Shown: positions 51,827 through 64,000 of the stretch, piece after piece
Position numbering within the stretch: position 1 is the stretch's first letter
Layout: each line of letters opens with the position of its first letter
Assembly (NCBI GenBank): GCA_022592435.1
Contig: JABYQS010000009.1
Location: 124,001-188,000 of the forward strand
DNA: 64,000 bases
From: Cerioporus squamosus
Taxonomy: Eukaryota; Basidiomycota; Agaricomycetes; Polyporales; Polyporaceae
Direction of reading: 5' to 3'
Notes under the pieces: generated by a model
What the model was told of the DNA's origin: nothing
What the model saw: only the letters and a program-made list of their open reading frames with translations
Databases searched by the model: none
Program-made: the position numbers and the translations under genes

Positions 51827-54800
51827 TTAACGCGAGCCGTGTGCAGCATTCGCGCCGACGAACAACTGCGCGAAGCTGGGCGAGTCGTACTCGAACAGAT
51901 CCGAGTCCTCCGAGTCCGTGTCCGAGTCCTCCGAGTCCTCGTACGTCGGCGACAGCCCCCCGCCGACGTTGAACACGTCCACGAACGGCGTCTGCGGCAC
52001 GTCGCGGTCCCCGCCCTCCGCCGTCGTGGACTTTGCCAGGATCGCCGCGACGCGCGCCTCCAGCTGCCGGTGCGGGACCGAGCCGACCGCAGGGTCCTCC
52101 TGGAAGAAGCTGCTCAGCTCGTGCAGGTTCTGCACCATGTCCCCGAGGTCGTCCTCGAGCTGGCTGTGCAGGAGCGCGAGCTCCGACTCGTCCGGCTGGA
52201 AGTCGATCCGCGACGGGCGCAGGTTGCCCTTCCCGAGGTCGAAGACGGCGACGACGTTCGCGCGGCACACGTCCCGCAGGTCTTGCGTGTGGGGGACGCA
52301 CCACCCGGACTCTTGCGGGATGCCGAAGACCTCGGCGATGGACTCCACCTCTTTGACGTTCGCGCGAAGGTGGTGGTGCAGGGACATGCGCAGCACGTGC
52401 TTCGCTGCGAGGCCGCCGGAGATCTGCATGGGCTCGTCCAGGACGTCGAGTGCTTGCGCGGCGAGGTCGGTCTCGAGGAGGCGGAGGAGGGGCATGAGCA
52501 GCTCCGAGCCGAGCCGGTCAACTTGGCTGGCAGTCTCCCGTTGCTGGAAGAGGACCTTGAGGATCTGCATGGTCTGAACGCGTAGCCAACGTTGCTTGTT
52601 CAGCACTAGACCCATGAGGAGCGTGATCACCTCCGTCCAGTGCTCCGAACCGTAGTGCTCCCTCAGGCTCGCAACAGATTGCCGGAGGAAGTCTTCCTTG
52701 GTCCGGAAGCGGGATTTCGCGAAGGATATCATGATGCGCTCGATGCTCGGCCTCTCCTCTTCCTCAGCCAACTGGCTGATGTTGAGAGCGAACTCCTGCA
52801 GAGACTCGTCTTTGATGTCTTCGGCCATAGCGCGGAGGCACCACGGAAGGGACAGGGTGTAGAGATCCCGGACACGGCCCTCGGAAGGGTCGATTAGTCT
52901 CGAATCCTTGACCTTTGCGAGACGCTGGAGGACCTTGAAGGTGAGGTCAGAGGTAACCGAGGAGCGCAAGCCCCTCAACAAACTGGACTGCAAGGTCGTC
53001 GACCCGGTCCAGTTCGCCGGCATGTAGGCGAATAGCAACTCGACGGTCTCGGGATCATTGAGGTCCACTTGGTTGAGCACTGCGTCAAGAAGATGCAGAG
53101 AGTGCAGAAACTCCGACTCCACGGACGTCGGCAAACACGCGACGGCACACCAGAACAGCTGGGGAAGTTGCGACGGATCGAGGTCGATGGAGGTTGCGAG
53201 GGCGGTCAAGGTGGAGATGATCTCGACGTTGAAGCTCTGTATAGAATGATCCTCATCTGCAACGGTGTTGGCCAGCCGACCGAGTAGCATCCCGACGTGC
53301 GTCGGACCGATGCGTGGCATGAGGGCGCGATAGAGCTGCAACGAGCGGAACGCGACTGGACGGATGGAACAAGCCGTGCCCCAGTTCAGAGCTAGTGTGC
53401 CCCACTGCTCGGACAAAGTCGTATGCAGCGGCGCTACGAGGTCAAGAACAGCGTTACCCAGCCATCGAAGCTTGGGTTCTGCATCCGGTCCGTTCTCGTC
53501 CTCCTTCCACAGCCTAGTCTCCGCCTCTTTCTCCAGATCGTGTATGGCAGCCTTGAGATCGGGGCGCGATCGGTGGAGCGAGCGATCGGAGAGCTCGTCG
53601 TATCCGGTGAGACATGCGCGAAGCAACTGGAAGAGCATGTGTCGAGAACGCTGCTGGACAAACGGCTGACGGTGATCCAGGTGCATGAAGAGCGTGTGGA
53701 AGAGAACCGGGAGCTGGTCCTGGAACTCCCAGTAGCGTTCGAGGGCGGTCTCGGATAGGAATAGCAGAGCGAACTGGGCGACACCGAGCGACAACCTGGG
53801 CTTCTCGGAGAAGAGAATGTCAAGATCAGACCAAAGCTCGAGATCCTCGTCATTGGGATGGGCCAGTTTGTGCTCAATGCTGGGCAGCATGCGCGCCGGC
53901 TCTATGACGCTGCAGAGCTCCTCGACGATCTGCCTACAGATCGCACTCTGCGAGAGGCATGCCACAATCTTGGCGGCACAGTCGATGAACACCGTGCTGC
54001 CAACCTTGTGTGACTGCTCCAGCAAGAACCGGATCACCGCATGTCCATTGGACTGGTTGGGAGGGTCCACGAGTCGCATCCACAGGACGAGCACTTGCTC
54101 TGCGTACGTCTCAGAGTATCGCATAGTGAGTGCCATGAGGTGGTAGATGGCGAGACGACCCTCTCTCGAAAGCCCAGTCTTGTCGTCGGCCATGAGATCG
54201 ATGTTCGGCACCCAGTACTCCAGTGTCTGGAGGAGCAGGACGACTCCGCGCTCAGATCGGGTGTCGAACACCTTTGGGATCCAGTCGGCCAGTTGCGCGA
54301 GTACCTTCACGGCCTGATCTGGATGCTCACCAGCGAGGACGTCGGATATGAGGCGATGTGCATGCAAGTAGGTGCTCGGGGCTGAGGTACCAACGGCAGC
54401 TTCATACTGGGATAGAGAGATAATACCGGCAGATTGTTCGTGGATCGTCTCAAGCATGTTGAAGGACTGGCGGCGGACCTCGAGGAGAGGGTGGCAGAGG
54501 TTCGACAAACCGAGGCAGACCACGTGGGCGAAGCTGAAGGCGGTAGCAGCACCGCTACATATCGCCTCTGCGACGACCTCGAAGAAGCGAGCGTTGCTGG
54601 TATCCAACTCCCGACTAGTAACGAATGCTCTTCGCAGGCAGTCATCGAGGAACACCTCATTGCAGCGATGGTGTGAGAGCAAAGAACGGAGAGCTTTCCT
54701 GTGGTGAAGATTAGTTTCTCTTCCTAAGGACGACTATCAAAGCCACTTACTTCCCGGCTTCCTGGTTGGGTTCATGGAATGAGGCCAGGATGGCAGTCAA

Positions 54801-57800
54801 ACGATCAAGGGTGGGTCCGTTCTGCAGCGGTTTCGCGAACTCGAGCGTTTGACGATCCGTAGGAGAGCTGTTCTCTACGTCGGGCGGGAAGAAGGCCTTT
54901 TGCTGAATATGCGACATGGGTTAGGGTTATATGACGAATCAATTGCGGACACTTACACAGACAGCCGCCATCGCCCCAATAGCCGCATGAGATAATGCTC
55001 GAGTTTCAAGCTGGAAGGTCTGGATGACCTCTGCTTGGCTGGACGCGTCTCCGAAGGCCTTCGCCGCCATGGTCTGCATGTATACGAGACGTTTCTTGAC
55101 GCTGTCAGACTGTTTCCCGAGCTGACACCACTCCTCGCACATGGTGTACAGAATCAGATAGAGGTTGGATGGGATGAAGCGGTCGGAGTCTTTGAGAGTG
55201 GCCAAGGCGTCGAAGAGGCGTTCGACAGTGCCACAGAAGTACTGTCGCAAGCGTTGCAAGTCCCATCGATCCCTGTTGTCCGGCGCAGACAGGAATGACT
55301 GCATGTTACGCACGTACTTCAAGACATAAGTGAGGGCAGCCTGCTTCCCAGATGATCGCTGGTCTTGCATCAAATGCGCAGTGAGGAAGTATATGCGAGC
55401 GAGCGCGGTCAGGAAGCGCTCCTGTCGCCGCATGCGCCCCTGCATAGGCGCCGCAGCCACACCCTTCGTCCTCGGATCGTCATAGTGCTGGCGCGCCTGA
55501 AGCTTGCTAAGGTCCTCCAGCAAGTGCGAGTAGCCGTTGGCGGGGAAGGAGCTGATGCATGAAACGGCCACCTCTCGAAAAATGGTGTACTCCGAATCGA
55601 GGAACTTGCTCAATGCCCAGAAGAGGTCGTGGGTGTTCTGCATCTGTTCCGGTCCAAGGTCCGAGTCCGATCGTGCGCGGGAGTGGTCACGAATACCACC
55701 CGCCGGAGTTCTTGAACCCGACACCGACGCCGTAGCGCAGATGAGTTTCAGCCACATGTTCCACTGGCTGATGAAGTCCCTGTTTTCCAACACTGACCGA
55801 GATCCATCTCGGTCTCCAGACGAGCCTGTACGTTGCGGGAGGTTAGCAGGGAGTCTTGTTGTCACGCCAGCGAGTTGCTGCATGAACTGTGTTCCTCGTG
55901 CGGCCGCGGCTACCAACTTCTCCCGAAGACTCGATCCCAAAGCCGGGGCCATGCTTATGCACACTTGGACGAAGAGAGCGTACACCTCGCGCCAGAGGAA
56001 CCGGTCTCGGGCATCATCGCTGTCGGCGAGGCGGATAAGCCTGTCCGTAGGTGATGTCTGCCTCCACAGGGAGAGCCGCCCCAGCTCATCTCCCTCGAGG
56101 ACCTCCTCTAGCCCTCGGAATAGCGCATCCGGGGTGGCCTCGTCAAAGAATGCTTCGACGAAAGCGAAGAGTTCGTGAAGCGCGATGGAAGAAGACGCAG
56201 AAGACTCCTTCCTCATGTGTTCCATCAAGGTTTTGAGCAACCGGAAGGTCTTGACGCCTGTTGAGTATGCGTTCGGCTTCCGATGCGCAAGAAGGAAGAG
56301 TGCGCCGGCCTCGATCTCCTCTACTCGGGCAACCAAATTGTCCGCCTCCTCCGTTGTCAACGACTTCCGTGTGACTTCTTGTACCCATCGATCGACGAAA
56401 CTGTACCACAAGTTCAAAAGGCGGACGCATTCTATGGGAAGCCGTAGCCCGTGACTCTCCTGTGAGATGGAGGCAGGGCTGAAGAGGAAGGCCGAGAAGC
56501 GCGCAAGAAGGACGGACGCATGCGTAGGGTCTGCCATGAAACGCTGCAAGGCAAGCATGGCCGCCTCACCAACGCTGGGTTCGACGTGGATGACGCCACG
56601 GATCAGCATGTCGAAGACGTCGTCCAGCGAAATGGAGGGAAGTAGTAGACGCGGAAGAGACTGATAGATGGTTGCGAGAACTGTTATGTGGGGGATGTAC
56701 TGTTCGGGGTACGCTATCGAACCTTCAGGATGGTGACGGATGACGTAGTTGTGCGTGTCCTCGTACGATGGTCCGAGTCGGGTAGTTGACCACTGATCAT
56801 CCAGGACAGACCACTTGCCGGCTTGCTGGTAGGCTGCCGAGGCGAACTGGTTAAGACAGGCCGTCGCGCGTTCCAGGAAGTCCGTCCAGTTCGCTTTTGC
56901 GCTGATCGATGGTGGCAGTGGGTTCGAGGAGCTCGGATAGTCATCTCTTGACGGCATGCTGGAGAAGTCGGAACTAGACGGCCAAGCAGGAAGGGGCTCC
57001 TCCCGTTCAATGAGATGTAGGGAGAGCAATATCGCCTGAACTGCGATGGATATCCGGTCTGGCAAGAAGTGGTTACCCTGCGAATGTGCTTGGACCGCGC
57101 GTTCCTGTAGTAGTTCAAGACACAGTTCACTGCCAATGTCGAAGTGCCGGGACAGGACAAAATGGACCATGTAGACGAAGACCTGGACATGGTCATCCTG
57201 TTGAGCGATGGGGCGGTTCGGCGGGAAGAGATGCTTGAACATCGTATCGAGCTTGGTGGACACCGTGGAGAGTGGCTCATGACAGCGATACAGGTACGTC
57301 CACAGCAGCCGTAGCATGCCATTGAGTACCGGTACTCGATATATCCTCTCCTGTCAATCAAGTCGAATATGAGGTCTGTCGCAAGACGCGTATATGAGGA
57401 GGAATTTCTGCATACCTTGAGCTTGCCAAGACCAGCTTCAAAGCAAGCAGTCCAGTTGCGGAGGAAGTACTCGTTCGGTGCCACACAGAGCGCCGTCACA
57501 GCGAGAGGGTAAGCAACATGCCAATAGCGAGGCTTGGTCGCCATATCTCGCGCTTTGGGGAAGATTATCTCGATGGCCTTAGCCCAGTCAGGTTGGTTGA
57601 CCTCAGCTTGAGCCGTCTACAATCAAACGTATTAGATGTTGGCAGACGTGCAGATCTCCGGCTAGCATTACCTTGCCGATGGGGTGTAATGTGTGCACCA
57701 GTGTCTCAGCAAAGATAGTCTTGAGACGATTGCCATGCGCGTTCTCGAACACCTTGGATAGCGAAGCCAAGAACTCTGCGCCCTCCTCGAAACGCTCAGG

Positions 57801-59482
57801 TGGCCAGACCTACGGCCACATGAATATCATTAGATATCAGGTGAGCATTGAACGAGACTTACATAGATCTGAACATGCTGTAGACCCTTGACCAGGTTCT
57901 CGTACTTCATGTCCGCATCTTTCGCTACCTGACCCGCTGCTATGGGTCCCAGTTCAGTCAAGAAACGGTCCGTGACGCTTTCGAAGCTAGTAGTATCGAC
58001 GTCAGCATGACTCTCTGAGCCTGTTTGGAGTGGCAACATACCGAATCTCCGCAAGATGGCCTAGTAACGCAGCGTGCAGATCCGCTATACAGCGGTAGTT
58101 GGGCGACTGTATGGACAACTTGGGATCATTCCGCTTGAACTGCTCGAAGGTGAGCTCTTCCAAGCTGTGCCCGACAAGTTCGGGTAGGCCGTCCTTGGAG
58201 ATGGACCCAGTCACCGCTATGAGAGCTCGGCACATGATGTACACGGAGGCGAGCCACTTCCGCTCGTTCAGCGTCTGAGGGATGTCCGGCATCCTCATCG
58301 CGCGCGAGGAAGACGGTGATTGCGAGAGGTGGTGTCGTAGCAAGTCAGGACTGACAGGATCGGCTTGACTCTTCCTCCAACGCATGACGGAGTCGACAAC
58401 GGGTTTGGCGTGCCGCTGGGCAATCTTTCCCAGCGACGAGAGAATGTCATCGAATTTCTCGTCGACGCCCGGTCCCAGGTAGTCTTCAAGGTAGACGTCA
58501 CGATCCTGGGTGAAGGCGTTAAAACGACTTGAAGAGCCAATGACCGGAGTTAGTACGCACCACAGGAAATCGTAAGAATTCGTCAATGTGGGTTTCTGCA
58601 GAGGCAGCAAAACGAATGAATACAGCGTGCAAGGCGTAGTCGGACGGTGTTCGCGGGTCGGGTGCTATTCGATCCTCGATGTCGGAGGAAGCCCGCTCTT
58701 CTGAAGGACCTCCAAAGGCACTGGGCATCGGTGGTAGCGGGGGTGGGGAGGATGAAAAAGGATAGGAGAAGCCATGGTCGCTGCCACCGTCGGATGCGTG
58801 GAAGATGGAGCCCGAGTGTGAATGCTGCGAGCGTCCGTACTGGTGGTCCTTCATCTTCGGCGTACGTGACCGTGCATCACCCCCGCCCGGGGTCGACGGC
58901 CTGAAGTGGGGTGGGCTAGCATTCATCGTCTGTGCGCGCTGGGGAACGGGGGGATGCTGCGCGAGCGATGACGTCGACCGATTGAACGGGTTCTTCAGCG
59001 CAGGGTATGCCTGATGGTCAAGAGGTGGCATAGGGGGCGGGTCATTGAACTTCGCACTTTTGAACGCATTCCGGAGGGATGCGAACGACGATTTCTTCGT
59101 GAACGGCGAGCTACTCGTCGTGGCCACGGAGGATTGGGTTGAATGTGTGAAAGGAGCCTTGACCTTTCTCGTCGTATATTGCGCAGACCCTCCAGAGTCT
59201 TGGGACGTAACTGAGTCTCCGCGGGAGTGGAAGTAGGACCCGCCTGGCCGTTCATTCACGGCTTGGGGAGTGAGGATGGTCGGAGACTCCAGTCCTGAGC
59301 TCGAGTTGCCCCATAGGCTTGCCTGCTGACCTCGCCCTCCAAAGAGCGGCGTTGAGCGGTAGTCATCATCGTCGTTAAAGTCTACGTACAAGCGGGTGGC
59401 CGTCGTAAGCAGTATCTCAGATCTGGAGAGAAACTGGGTCTGACGTACCGGGTATGGTGATCTGCATCCCGTCTGAGCCCAT
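51827..59482 (-). CDS. Mor2/Tao3/Furry-type cell morphogenesis scaffold
   Basis: This is the largest gene of the window, about 2,400 residues in a dozen or so exons. The start MGSDGMQITIPDFNDDDDYR at 59482 uses a short first exon (splice P|D). A Ser/Pro-rich region follows, then the Furry/Mor2 conserved N-terminal block LGPGVDEKFDDILSSLGKIAQ, HAKPVVDSVMRWRKSQ and WLASVYIMCRALIAVTGS. Next come HYWHVAYPLAVTALCVAPNEY-like RYWHVAYPLAVTALCVAPNE and hundreds of residues of HEAT-like helices, and the C-terminal part (LRMSLHHHLRANVKEVESI) ends FAQLFVGANAAHGSR. Exons of 2.4 kb (54939-57317) and 2.85 kb (51827-54682) are fully open. In yeasts the protein is a scaffold for NDR-family kinase (Orb6/Cbk1) in the RAM/MOR pathway, controlling polarised growth at cell tips. 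I saw no frame break. Confidence 0.93.
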
Positions 59483-59905
59483 GCTGCACTCCGTTTCGCC
59501 CTACTCAGCACCTCCACAGATCGTCCAAGTGGTGGCTTCGAAGGCAAGAACCCTTGAAGTTGAGAGCGACACTAGACTGACATGGAGGAGGAGAACGAAG
59601 TCGACCACCGGAACGCGCTGCTAATGTGTTGCGAGCTTCTGTTCACGAATTCAATGCTAGGATGTTCCTTAGCGCCCATACAATCCGAGCTACAAATATT
59701 CTAGCCTGCGACCTTTCTACATACGATGCTTTGGCACTAGCACCGTCTGGTCCACGCTGACACAGAAAAGCGACAGGAAGCTTAGGAAACAGTTACAGCG
59801 ATCAAGAACTGTGTCAAAACAAGAAAGACATGTGGCACAAATATACAGATACATGGAGGTGGTACAGATGGGTCTAATCAAACACTGATGCCACAACGGC
59901 TATCT
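59483..59905. other. Mor2/Tao3 promoter and DAHP synthase 3' region
   Basis: About 420 bases between two minus-strand genes. The sequence is AT-richer than its surroundings, with no coding signal. Confidence 0.4.
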
Positions 59906-61402
<1,497 letters not shown>

Positions 61403-63449
61403 TTCAGACACTGACGGGGGTACGAGAGATGGACAGTGAAGCAAGGGGAGTAGAGGATTGCGGAGTAGCGCGTTTGCGAAGTTGCGAGGTTGCTGGTTCA
61501 GCCTGTGAACAGTGTAGAGTGCTTTTATACATACTGGTGGGAGGCTCTGCTGATATCCTGATGCACCGCTCTGGAACCGGCCCACGACCGCACGGAGGAA
61601 TTTCTCGAGAAGTGTAGTGAAAGAGTGGGAGCGATGAGGCCGGATTTTGAGTCAGTGGAGCGCCCGCAGAAAGTCTCCGATCTCCAACCGATCTCGGATC
61701 GGGATAGGCGTTGGGTCGGCGACTACAGCTGTTTGCAGAGGTCGTGGCCAGACGCTGGTTGCACAGCACGCGTTGTGCACGCAAAATTCAGAAATTCAAT
61801 ATATCTGAACGACTTGTTCGCATGTCCTCTCTGCCTGAGGCGACTATGCGAGGCGTGTACAGCCCATACGAGCATTTACGAAGCGTTACGATGAGGAAAA
61901 CCGGGGACTCTGAGCAAGTATCGCGCTGTCGTTTATGGGCGCTTACTATCGACCCCAGGGCCTGTAGACATTCTCCATCCTCACACGTCGAGAGCTTTTG
62001 CAGCACCTTTGAAATCATCTCAACATATTTCTATGGTATATAGCCATGTCATGTGTAAGTTTGGTACAGTGGGAGGGGTTAGAAACGTCCTAAATGGACC
62101 TGCGGATGAGTAGTGACCTGGCATTGCTATCTCCACATTCCGAGTACGCAAGAACTCAGAAAAAGTTGGCGCAGGCCGGGGATGCATACTATGGCATGAT
62201 GGGATGTTGTAGCATGTGTCTACTGGTGTCGTTGAGCAGCGGACGGATTTCCGGTATTTCTTGAATTTCCCGCGTCAAAAGTGTCTGCGCGTCAGTCGGA
62301 GTTGGGCGGACACGACTTCTGCAAACAGCTGTAAGCCACAGCGGCAGGCGCGCGCCGTGCTGTTTTAACCCTTCCAAGAAAACAGACACACGCCCGAGTC
62401 GTTCTGCAGGTCGGGTCCATAGGGGAAGAAGATGTGGGGTAGGTTGGTCTTTGGGCGGATCACCGGTAGGGACATGCTGAGACCTCACTGCACGCCGTCT
62501 CCGGTTGAGGGCTCCTATGCTGGGCGAAGCGAGTGTACACTTACATCCATGAAGCTGTCGGCAGTCGCGGAACGTGTCTGCACAACGACTCACATGCGTT
62601 GGTTGTCCGGCTGTACGTCGAACAAGGTTCCGCTGGATCACCAAGCGCATGGAGTAATACGCAGCGGTGGTCCATGGTGGGCATATCCCACCCACGTTCT
62701 TACCAACAGCAGGCGCGATGGAGCTTTCGAGTCGAATGTCTTCAGTACGCGCATAAAACGCGATCCTTATCGTAGAGCGCGCCTTCAGCGGTGGACGGTG
62801 GAGGAAGCTTGCCTATCTATGAGACACCAACTTGCAATAGACACCATCTTCTATCCTCGGCAGCTTCAGAAGGTCACGGCAGGAGGACGCACCTGGCAGC
62901 AGTCTGAAATATTGCACGTTGTCACGTTGTCCGAGGCTATAAGCACCAACGGGATAGTGATGCAGCGCGGAGCTCGTGCATGGTACGCCGCCATGCGAGA
63001 CACGTTGACCCCAATCCGCCGCATCACAGGCTTGGACATCTCACCGCCTATCGACCGCAGTAAGGGTGTCTTCATTCGTACCGTGAGCATGAGGGAGCTG
63101 TTTATGGAGTAGTTGCCTGTATCAGACCGCCGCAGAGGACTTTCCTTAGATACAGTAGGTGACAAATCCTCAGCACTCTATGGTATTCGACCTGACAAGA
63201 CCAACGTACTGGTCATTCATATCCCGCGGCACGCTATTGTAGTGCGCTGCATCACCACCGCCCGGGGTTTAGAGGGTGCGCCGAGCTCCTCTTTCTCCTT
63301 GGTAGCACGCCTTCTGCTCGTCTACAATCTGCCGACCCCACGCCGGTGTGAAAGCTAGCTGAGGGACGTGGCTAGGTCAGCATGTTGACGACTGAGAGAA
63401 GACTCTAAGTGACGCGCCACTTTCATGCGCCTTCAGGACTGTGAAAAAG
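61403..63449. other. DAHP synthase promoter and gene-free stretch
   Basis: The first few hundred bases are the promoter of the DAHP synthase gene and contain the TGAGTCA box. I see no supported gene in the rest. An open frame at 62432-63112 on the plus strand has no recognisable features. Confidence 0.4.
61649..61655. promoter_or_regulatory. Gcn4/CPC1-type TGAGTCA box
   Basis: A perfect pseudo-palindromic TGAGTCA lies 247 bases before the DAHP synthase ATG. In fungi this site binds the bZIP activator of general amino-acid control, which is known to activate DAHP synthase genes. A second copy at 61133-61139 falls inside an intron of the gene. Confidence 0.55.
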
Positions 63450-63593
63450 ATGTTTGCAAACGCCGTGTTGATTCTTGGGGCGGCAAGCTTTGGAAATGTC
63501 ATCTTCTCAGAAGTGGCCTGCGCTCCGAGGCAGGATGCCACTGTCGACGGCACATTCTGCTTCAACAACGGAGTCTGTCGTAAGTTGAGATGA
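63450..63593 (+). CDS. Small secreted peptide candidate
   Basis: The open frame starts MFANAVLILGAASFGNVI, a hydrophobic signal-like stretch, and has an Ala-x-Ala style cleavage site (EVACA|PRQ) at residue 25. The short mature part contains FCFNNGVCR, a two-Cys loop. A consensus donor (gtaagt) sits inside the Arg codon at 63580. Splicing to the acceptor near 63630 would extend the protein with YESTTPRRPSQN and a third Cys further on. As read without splicing, it stops after KLR at 63593. It resembles the many small secreted proteins of wood-decay and symbiotic basidiomycetes, function unknown. The start is the only ATG that places the hydrophobic core correctly. Confidence 0.45.
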   Translation: MFANAVLILGAASFGNVIFSEVACAPRQDATVDGTFCFNNGVCRKLR

Positions 63594-64000
63594 AAGCTTT
63601 TGCACCGCGGACTAGCGAAGTTGCGCCGCAGCTTACGAGTCTACGACTCCGAGGAGACCGAGTCAGAATATTCCATACTTATACGGGTATATGAGACAGA
63701 AAGTAACCCACATGTATGCAAGCCTGCAAGAATGTTTCTCATTATCAATGGTAAGTAAGGTAGACAATTCGCGCGCATGTCCCTTGTGATGCCAGAGAGG
63801 GATACTCCAGTCATGGTACTGAGTAAACTTGGAGGTGTTGCAAAGGCGCGCGGCGTGCGAGACGCGTCGACTCGAGAAGCGCGTGTCGCGTACATAAGTA
63901 ACGTGATTGCTTGGCACGCGACTCCCACGCGACATCGAGACGCCAGAAGAGCAGAGAGGTTGCTGAGGCTTGCTGTCATCGCCCAAACTCCCGTCACCCT
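63594..64000. other. Right end, no supported gene
   Basis: It may hold a second exon of the small secreted peptide. The minus-strand open frames that reach the window edge show no family features. Confidence 0.3.

Noticed and set aside
62432..63112. 226-codon open frame on the plus strand
   Set aside because: Amino-acid composition looks random, with no domain, no signal peptide and no conserved-looking block. Length alone is not enough in GC-rich DNA.

Overview
The window is a 64 kb piece of a filamentous basidiomycete nuclear genome, most likely an agaricomycete close to the Polyporales. Coding genes are broken by many introns of about 50-65 bases with GT(G/A)NGY donors. Exons are GC-rich, both strands carry genes, and the gene content is fungal throughout: V-ATPase subunit B, tubulin cofactor D, a Mor2/Tao3 scaffold, a Spo71-type PH protein, BUD22, and a polytopic membrane protein of a type I know from basidiomycetes. 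The taxon is inferred from these features, not from a search.

Layout from left to right. 0.3-2.2 kb: a metal-dependent amidohydrolase. 2.8-6.5 kb: two tandem 2-oxoglutarate/Fe(II) oxygenase paralogues on the minus strand. 7.0-11.8 kb: NSE2/MMS21 SUMO ligase, a seed-maturation-like (SMP) repeat protein and the DIM1 rRNA dimethyltransferase, all minus. DIM1 shares a 184-base divergent promoter with mitochondrial ribosomal protein uS12m. 13.0-16.4 kb: the Spo71-like PH protein, divergent from tubulin cofactor D (16.6-21.0 kb), followed by V-ATPase subunit B (21.3-23.5 kb). 23.5-29.2 kb is a gene-poor stretch with microsatellites and a strong G-quadruplex motif. 29.3-32.1 kb: a Tcp11/SOK1 protein. 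33.9-35.3 kb: a single-pass membrane protein. 35.7-37.6 kb: an F-box protein. 39.4-42.3 kb: an RGS-type membrane protein. 43.6-45.4 kb: BUD22. 47.7-49.7 kb: a polytopic membrane protein. 51.8-59.5 kb: the large Mor2/Tao3/Furry scaffold. 59.9-61.4 kb: DAHP synthase, with a Gcn4-type TGAGTCA box upstream. 63.45 kb: a small secreted peptide candidate.

Most genes are housekeeping or signalling genes with no operon-like logic. The window is rich in signalling and growth-polarity functions (Mor2 scaffold, SOK1-like, RGS-like, F-box), but that grouping is inference. The accessory-looking parts are the oxygenase pair, the SMP repeat protein, the gene-poor 23.5-29.2 kb stretch and the right end. I did not find a convincing unknown multi-gene system.

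A recurrent oddity matters to any reader: at least eight otherwise well conserved genes switch reading frame by one base, usually in G/C-rich runs. Either the assembly carries small indels or several genes are decaying. The first is more likely, because essential genes are affected.
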